DNA of 64,000 bases, taken from positions 124,001-188,000 of the forward strand of contig NZ_JABGNA010000004.1 in the NCBI RefSeq assembly GCF_013149275.1, read 5' to 3'. Below are positions 61,737 through 64,000 of this stretch, piece after piece. Each line of letters opens with the position of its first letter. The stretch's first letter is position 1. This stretch comes from Mucilaginibacter sp. SG564. Its GTDB lineage: Bacteria > Bacteroidota > Bacteroidia > Sphingobacteriales > Sphingobacteriaceae. Position numbers and translations under genes: made by a program. The notes under the pieces were generated by a model that worked only from the letters and a program-made list of their open reading frames with translations, made no database searches and was not told the DNA's origin.

Positions 61737-61814
61737 AGGCTAAAGACTAAAGGCTAAAGGCTAAAGGCTAAAGGCTAAAGGCTAAAGGCTAAAGGCTAAA
61801 GGCTAAAGGCTAAA
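61731..61814. repeat. GGCTAAA heptad tandem array, 12 units
   Basis: Twelve adjacent 7-nt units: AGCTAAA, GGCTAAA, GACTAAA, then nine GGCTAAA. The array begins inside the last codons of the cytochrome gene (AGC-TAA are its final Ser and stop). It is followed at once by a terminator hairpin. No coding role is likely. Confidence 0.95.
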
Positions 61815-61853
61815 ACAACAAAAGCGAGGGCATGCCCTGGCTTTTGTTGTTTT
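61812..61853. terminator. Terminator after GGCTAAA array
   Basis: AAAACAACAAAAGC (61812-61825) pairs exactly with GCTTTTGTTGTTTT (61840-61853), and inside it AGGGC/GCCCT form a second stem around AT. The long A/T arms give a bidirectional terminator serving the cytochrome gene and perhaps the convergent TPR gene. Confidence 0.85.
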
Positions 61854-61898
61854 AGCTTTCTTAAAGTGCTCTCCTTTGGAGAGGATAGGTGAGGCTCT

Positions 61899-62420
61899 TT
61901 ACTCCGTTATCTGATAAGTATAAGCCAACGTTTGTTTCATTTTTGACTGTACGCGTTTTATACTCAGTTCAATATCCGACTTTTCCTTATTTTCGGTTAC
62001 TTCCATGAAAGCTTTCTGATAAGCGTCCAGTGCCTTTGCCCATTGCTTATTCTTTTCATAGAATAAACCCAGCAAATCATAGATGCCTGCCGTGTCGGCC
62101 CCCTGTGTATTTAGGGCTTTGGTTGAGATAACGCTCACCTGTTTTTCCATGTTCAGAAAAACCAACAGATCAAGATAATGGATATAGTTATCCGGGAAGG
62201 CTGGTTCCAGCTCCATGCAGGTTTTAAAATGGTAACCTGCTGTTTGGTAATCCTTAATCTCGTAATAATATATCATCCCCAACTGGTGATGGGCACGTGC
62301 ATATAATGGGTCGTTGCTGATTATCTCGTTCAGTAATTTAAGGGCTTTGGGCGTTTTCCCATATGATATTTTATCGATGGCCTGCAGATACTTCTCCTCG
62401 ATAGTATAGTAAGTGTTCAT
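61899..62420 (-). CDS. Tetratricopeptide-repeat protein
   Basis: A 173-residue all-helical protein with three to four TPR-like units: YLQAIDKISYGKTPKALKLLNEIISNDPLYARAHHQLGMIYYYEIKDYQTAGYHFKTCMELEPAFPDNYIHYLDLLV, then GIYDLLGLFYEKNKQWAKALDAYQKAFMEVTENKE. The Trp/Gly/Tyr/Ala/Pro pattern of TPR positions is clear. There is no signal peptide, so it is cytoplasmic; a scaffold role is likely, but no partner can be named. It is monocistronic. Confidence 0.9.
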   Translation of the reverse strand: MNTYYTIEEKYLQAIDKISYGKTPKALKLLNEIISNDPLYARAHHQLGMIYYYEIKDYQTAGYHFKTCMELEPAFPDNYIHYLDLLVFLNMEKQVSVISTKALNTQGADTAGIYDLLGLFYEKNKQWAKALDAYQKAFMEVTENKEKSDIELSIKRVQSKMKQTLAYTYQITE

Positions 62421-62752
62421 AAATTTTAAAATTGCAAAAGCTCACTTTTGGCAAGCATAATTGAATAAATAATGATGTAATAAATTCTGTCCGTGGTGAT
62501 GATATTTTTCTAAAACGGACTGGAGAAGAGTATCATTGATGCACAACCCTTCTGCCGGGCCACCATAGGCCACATCATATTTTTAAAGCAGAACGAATTA
62601 TTAAACAGCATCATTTATTTTTTTACAAATTTACGCTTATTGATTGGAATTGCAAAATGGAGGGCGAATACCGTAAGGGAGACGCAAATATGCGTCTCTA
62701 CATAAAAAAGAAAACGTGGAGACGCATATTTGCGTCTCCAAATTTAAAGAGC
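62421..62752. other. Intergenic region with GAGACGCA palindromes
   Basis: A 332-base gap. The first ~250 bases hold no clear gene or repeat. Two copies of GAGACGCA-(4 nt)-TGCGTCTC lie at its end (62679-62698 and 62719-62738). Upstream of the TPR gene start no clear promoter is seen. Confidence 0.55.
62679..62740 (-). terminator. Paired palindromes, probable terminator of 80-aa gene
   Basis: GAGACGCA (62679-62686) with TGCGTCTC (62691-62698), and TGGAGACGCA (62717-62726) with TGCGTCTCCA (62731-62740). Read on the minus strand the second stem is followed by ACGTTTTCTTTTTT. The unit recalls the lysS terminator. Confidence 0.7.
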
Positions 62753-62995
62753 TTAAGCAGCTATAGCAGCTTTAACACCTTCGATCAAAAAATTGTTCTT
62801 TAATTCCTTTTCGGAAATGATCACGCTGAAATCATCATATTTTACGCCATGCTCCAAAGGATACAAGGTGTATCCTCTTTTTAAAGCATCGTATACGCCC
62901 AGTTCAAATATTTCGTCTTGTTTTTTTCCTTTTATCTTGGCGCCGCTCACTAACTGGTAAGCGTCGAGTATGGGTTCAAAGTTATTAGTCTTCAT
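62753..62995 (-). CDS. Hypothetical protein, 80 aa
   Basis: An 80-residue protein, mixed charge, without signal peptide. It begins NNFEPILDAYQLVSGAKIKGKKQDEIFELGVYDALKRGYTLYPLEHGVKYDDFSVIISEKELKNNF. I do not recognise the family. The start ATG 62995 is chosen because four residues (MLCT) encoded upstream look like translated leader. It follows the ABC ATPase gene on the same strand, 35 bases downstream of its stop, so it may be the last gene of that ABC operon. Confidence 0.7.
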   Translation of the reverse strand: MKTNNFEPILDAYQLVSGAKIKGKKQDEIFELGVYDALKRGYTLYPLEHGVKYDDFSVIISEKELKNNFLIEGVKAAIAA

Positions 62996-63030
62996 AGTGC
63001 ACAACACTATACAATTACTTTGCCATTTTT

Positions 63031-63780
63031 TTAGCCGAACCAGTCGAAAAGGTCATTTTGCTTTAAATCTGACTTTTGTTTGTTGTTCAGATCGCGCAAT
63101 ACCAGCCCTTCGCTCATTTGTATGATCCGTGTGCCATAATTGTAGGCGTCTTTAAGATTATGGGTGATCAGTATGGCAGTCAGTTTAAAATCTGCGATCA
63201 GTTTATCAGCCGTACGCATCACAACCTCTGCCGATCGAGGATCAAGCGCAGCAGTAGGCTCGTCCAGTAACAGTACCTTGCAGCTATCCATCACACTCAT
63301 CAGCAAGGTTAAAGCCTGGCGCTGGCCTCCCGATAGTGTCCCCATGGATTGCTCTACTTTATTTTCCAGGCCCATGCCCAGCGAGGCTATTTTTTCTTTA
63401 ACCTCCTGCTTGAACTTATTGTTGATACCGACAGATAAACCTTTGGCTTTTGTGCGTATAGCAGCCAGCCTAAAATTATCCAGAATACTCAGATCAGATG
63501 CCGTACCACTCACCGGGTTCTGGAAAACACGCGCGATCCATTGGCTACGGCGGTAATCAGGTAGTTTACTTACATTGTTTTCATCAATGCTGATGCTACC
63601 TGCATCCGGGAATACGCTCCCGGCTACGAGGTTAAGCAAAGTGGTTTTACCAGACCCGTTAGAGCCTACGATCACCAGGAATTCTCCTTCTGCAATGGTT
63701 AGTGTGATTCCATTAACAGCGTTAACCTGGTTGGCCTTACCTTTATTAAAAGTCTTATGTATATCGTTTATCGTTATCAT
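63031..63780 (-). CDS. ABC transporter ATPase, TrpZ-like
   Basis: A 249-residue ATPase of the type annotated as putative tryptophan/tyrosine transport system ATP-binding protein (K05833-like). Walker A GSNGSGKTTLL, the family segment ARVFQNPVSGTASDLSILDNFRLAAIRTKAKGLS, signature LSGGQRQALTL, Walker B VLLLDEPTAALDP and H-loop ILITHN are intact. The start ATG overlaps the stop of the preceding permease gene (ATGA), a classic coupling. The binding protein (TrpX-like) is expected further upstream, outside the window. The true substrate is not shown by the sequence. Confidence 0.9.
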   Translation of the reverse strand: MITINDIHKTFNKGKANQVNAVNGITLTIAEGEFLVIVGSNGSGKTTLLNLVAGSVFPDAGSISIDENNVSKLPDYRRSQWIARVFQNPVSGTASDLSILDNFRLAAIRTKAKGLSVGINNKFKQEVKEKIASLGMGLENKVEQSMGTLSGGQRQALTLLMSVMDSCKVLLLDEPTAALDPRSAEVVMRTADKLIADFKLTAILITHNLKDAYNYGTRIIQMSEGLVLRDLNNKQKSDLKQNDLFDWFG

Positions 63781-64000
63781 GATGATCGGAGTGATGATAA
63801 ACGGGGTAAACTAACTATCAACAATACGAAAACAGCGGTAACTATTTTGAGCATATTCGGATCGACGCCGATGGCCAGGGTAACCGCCAGCACCAGTTGA
63901 AATACCACGGCCCCGGCCAACACCAAAATTAAACTGAGCCAAACACTGGTAATCCGTAACCAATTAATGATTGACTCGGCAATAATAACCGAGCCCAGGC
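63777..64000 (-). CDS. ABC permease C-terminus, TrpY-like, cut by window end
   Basis: The last 73 residues of a permease whose start lies beyond the window. Reading on the minus strand gives LGSVIIAESIINWLRITSV, then WLSLILVLAGAVVFQLVLAV and TLAIGVDPNMLKIVTAVFVL, ending LLIVSLPRLSSLRSS. The pattern G-x-x-L-x-R, VDPNMLK and VSLPRL fits the C-terminus of the K05832-type permease that partners the ATPase above. It ends with an ATGA overlap on the ATPase start. Confidence 0.8.
   Translation of the reverse strand, partial: LGSVIIAESIINWLRITSVWLSLILVLAGAVVFQLVLAVTLAIGVDPNMLKIVTAVFVLLIVSLPRLSSLRSS

Noticed and set aside
61731..61814. Telomere-like repeat
   Set aside because: GGCTAAA resembles CCCTAAA of plant telomeres, but it is internal to the chromosome beside genes and carries early variant units; no end structure is implied.

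Overview
The window looks like a chromosomal stretch of a Bacteroidota bacterium, most likely family Sphingobacteriaceae (Mucilaginibacter/Pedobacter-like). This is inferred from the gene content: a PorP/SprF protein, DUF5723, DUF1501/DUF1800, an Nramp-USP fusion, a ChaN-family protein, and 7TMR-DISM and AraC/7TM signalling proteins. It is also inferred from promoters of the form TTG-N19-TAnnTTTG with weak Shine-Dalgarno sequences. About 60 protein genes are supported, all but two complete. No rRNA, normal tRNA, CRISPR array, insertion sequence or prophage was found.

Layout. 1-4.4 kb: the end of a sensor histidine kinase, then a DUF1800-DUF1501 pair on the minus strand. 4.5-9 kb: a small secreted protein, a candidate small RNA with a tRNA-like elbow, an SMP-30-like protein and lysS. 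9.2-11.8 kb: one AT-rich accessory gene fusing an HsdR-type nuclease domain to a STAND-like NTPase, a candidate anti-phage protein. 11.9-24.3 kb: an accessory-looking block of small-molecule and stress genes (Crp-like regulator, DJ-1, monooxygenase, two dihydrofolate-reductase-like proteins, a DoxX-ArsR-SRPBCC operon, two SDRs, a metal-dependent decarboxylase-like hydrolase, AraC). It includes a 1224-residue protein that joins an AraC-type membrane regulator to an FtsX/MacB permease. 24.6-46 kb: mostly housekeeping (ung, Lrp, MntR-Nramp, smpB, pcm, priA, tsaB, yidD, rnpA, rpmH, ChaN, mscL, rpoN, PorP, a divergent kinase/response-regulator pair). 46-64 kb: a NUDIX-type regulator, a heterodimeric ABC exporter beside a MarR regulator, a YbbA-YbbP-TesA-like operon, a serine hydrolase, LacI, a Gly/Asn/Arg-rich secreted protein, a PQQ sugar dehydrogenase with its cytochrome c, and the start of a TrpYZ-like ABC operon that runs off the window.

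The strongest signals outside ordinary genes are in the spacers. Six intergenic regions carry arrays of 7- or 8-nt words (for example GGCTAAA x12, degenerate nnCTAAA, nGTTCATT). Each locus uses a different word, and three of the six contain inverted copies that could form a hairpin. Other spacers carry nested palindromes built on CCCCCTTTAGGGGG, GAGACGCA-type palindromes, and two mobile-looking inverted-repeat elements. Several regulatory sites are clear: a double AACCGATCRGTT palindrome over the doxX promoter, a palindrome over the mntR promoter that would give a leaderless message, and the promoter of the rpmH-rnpA-yidD operon.
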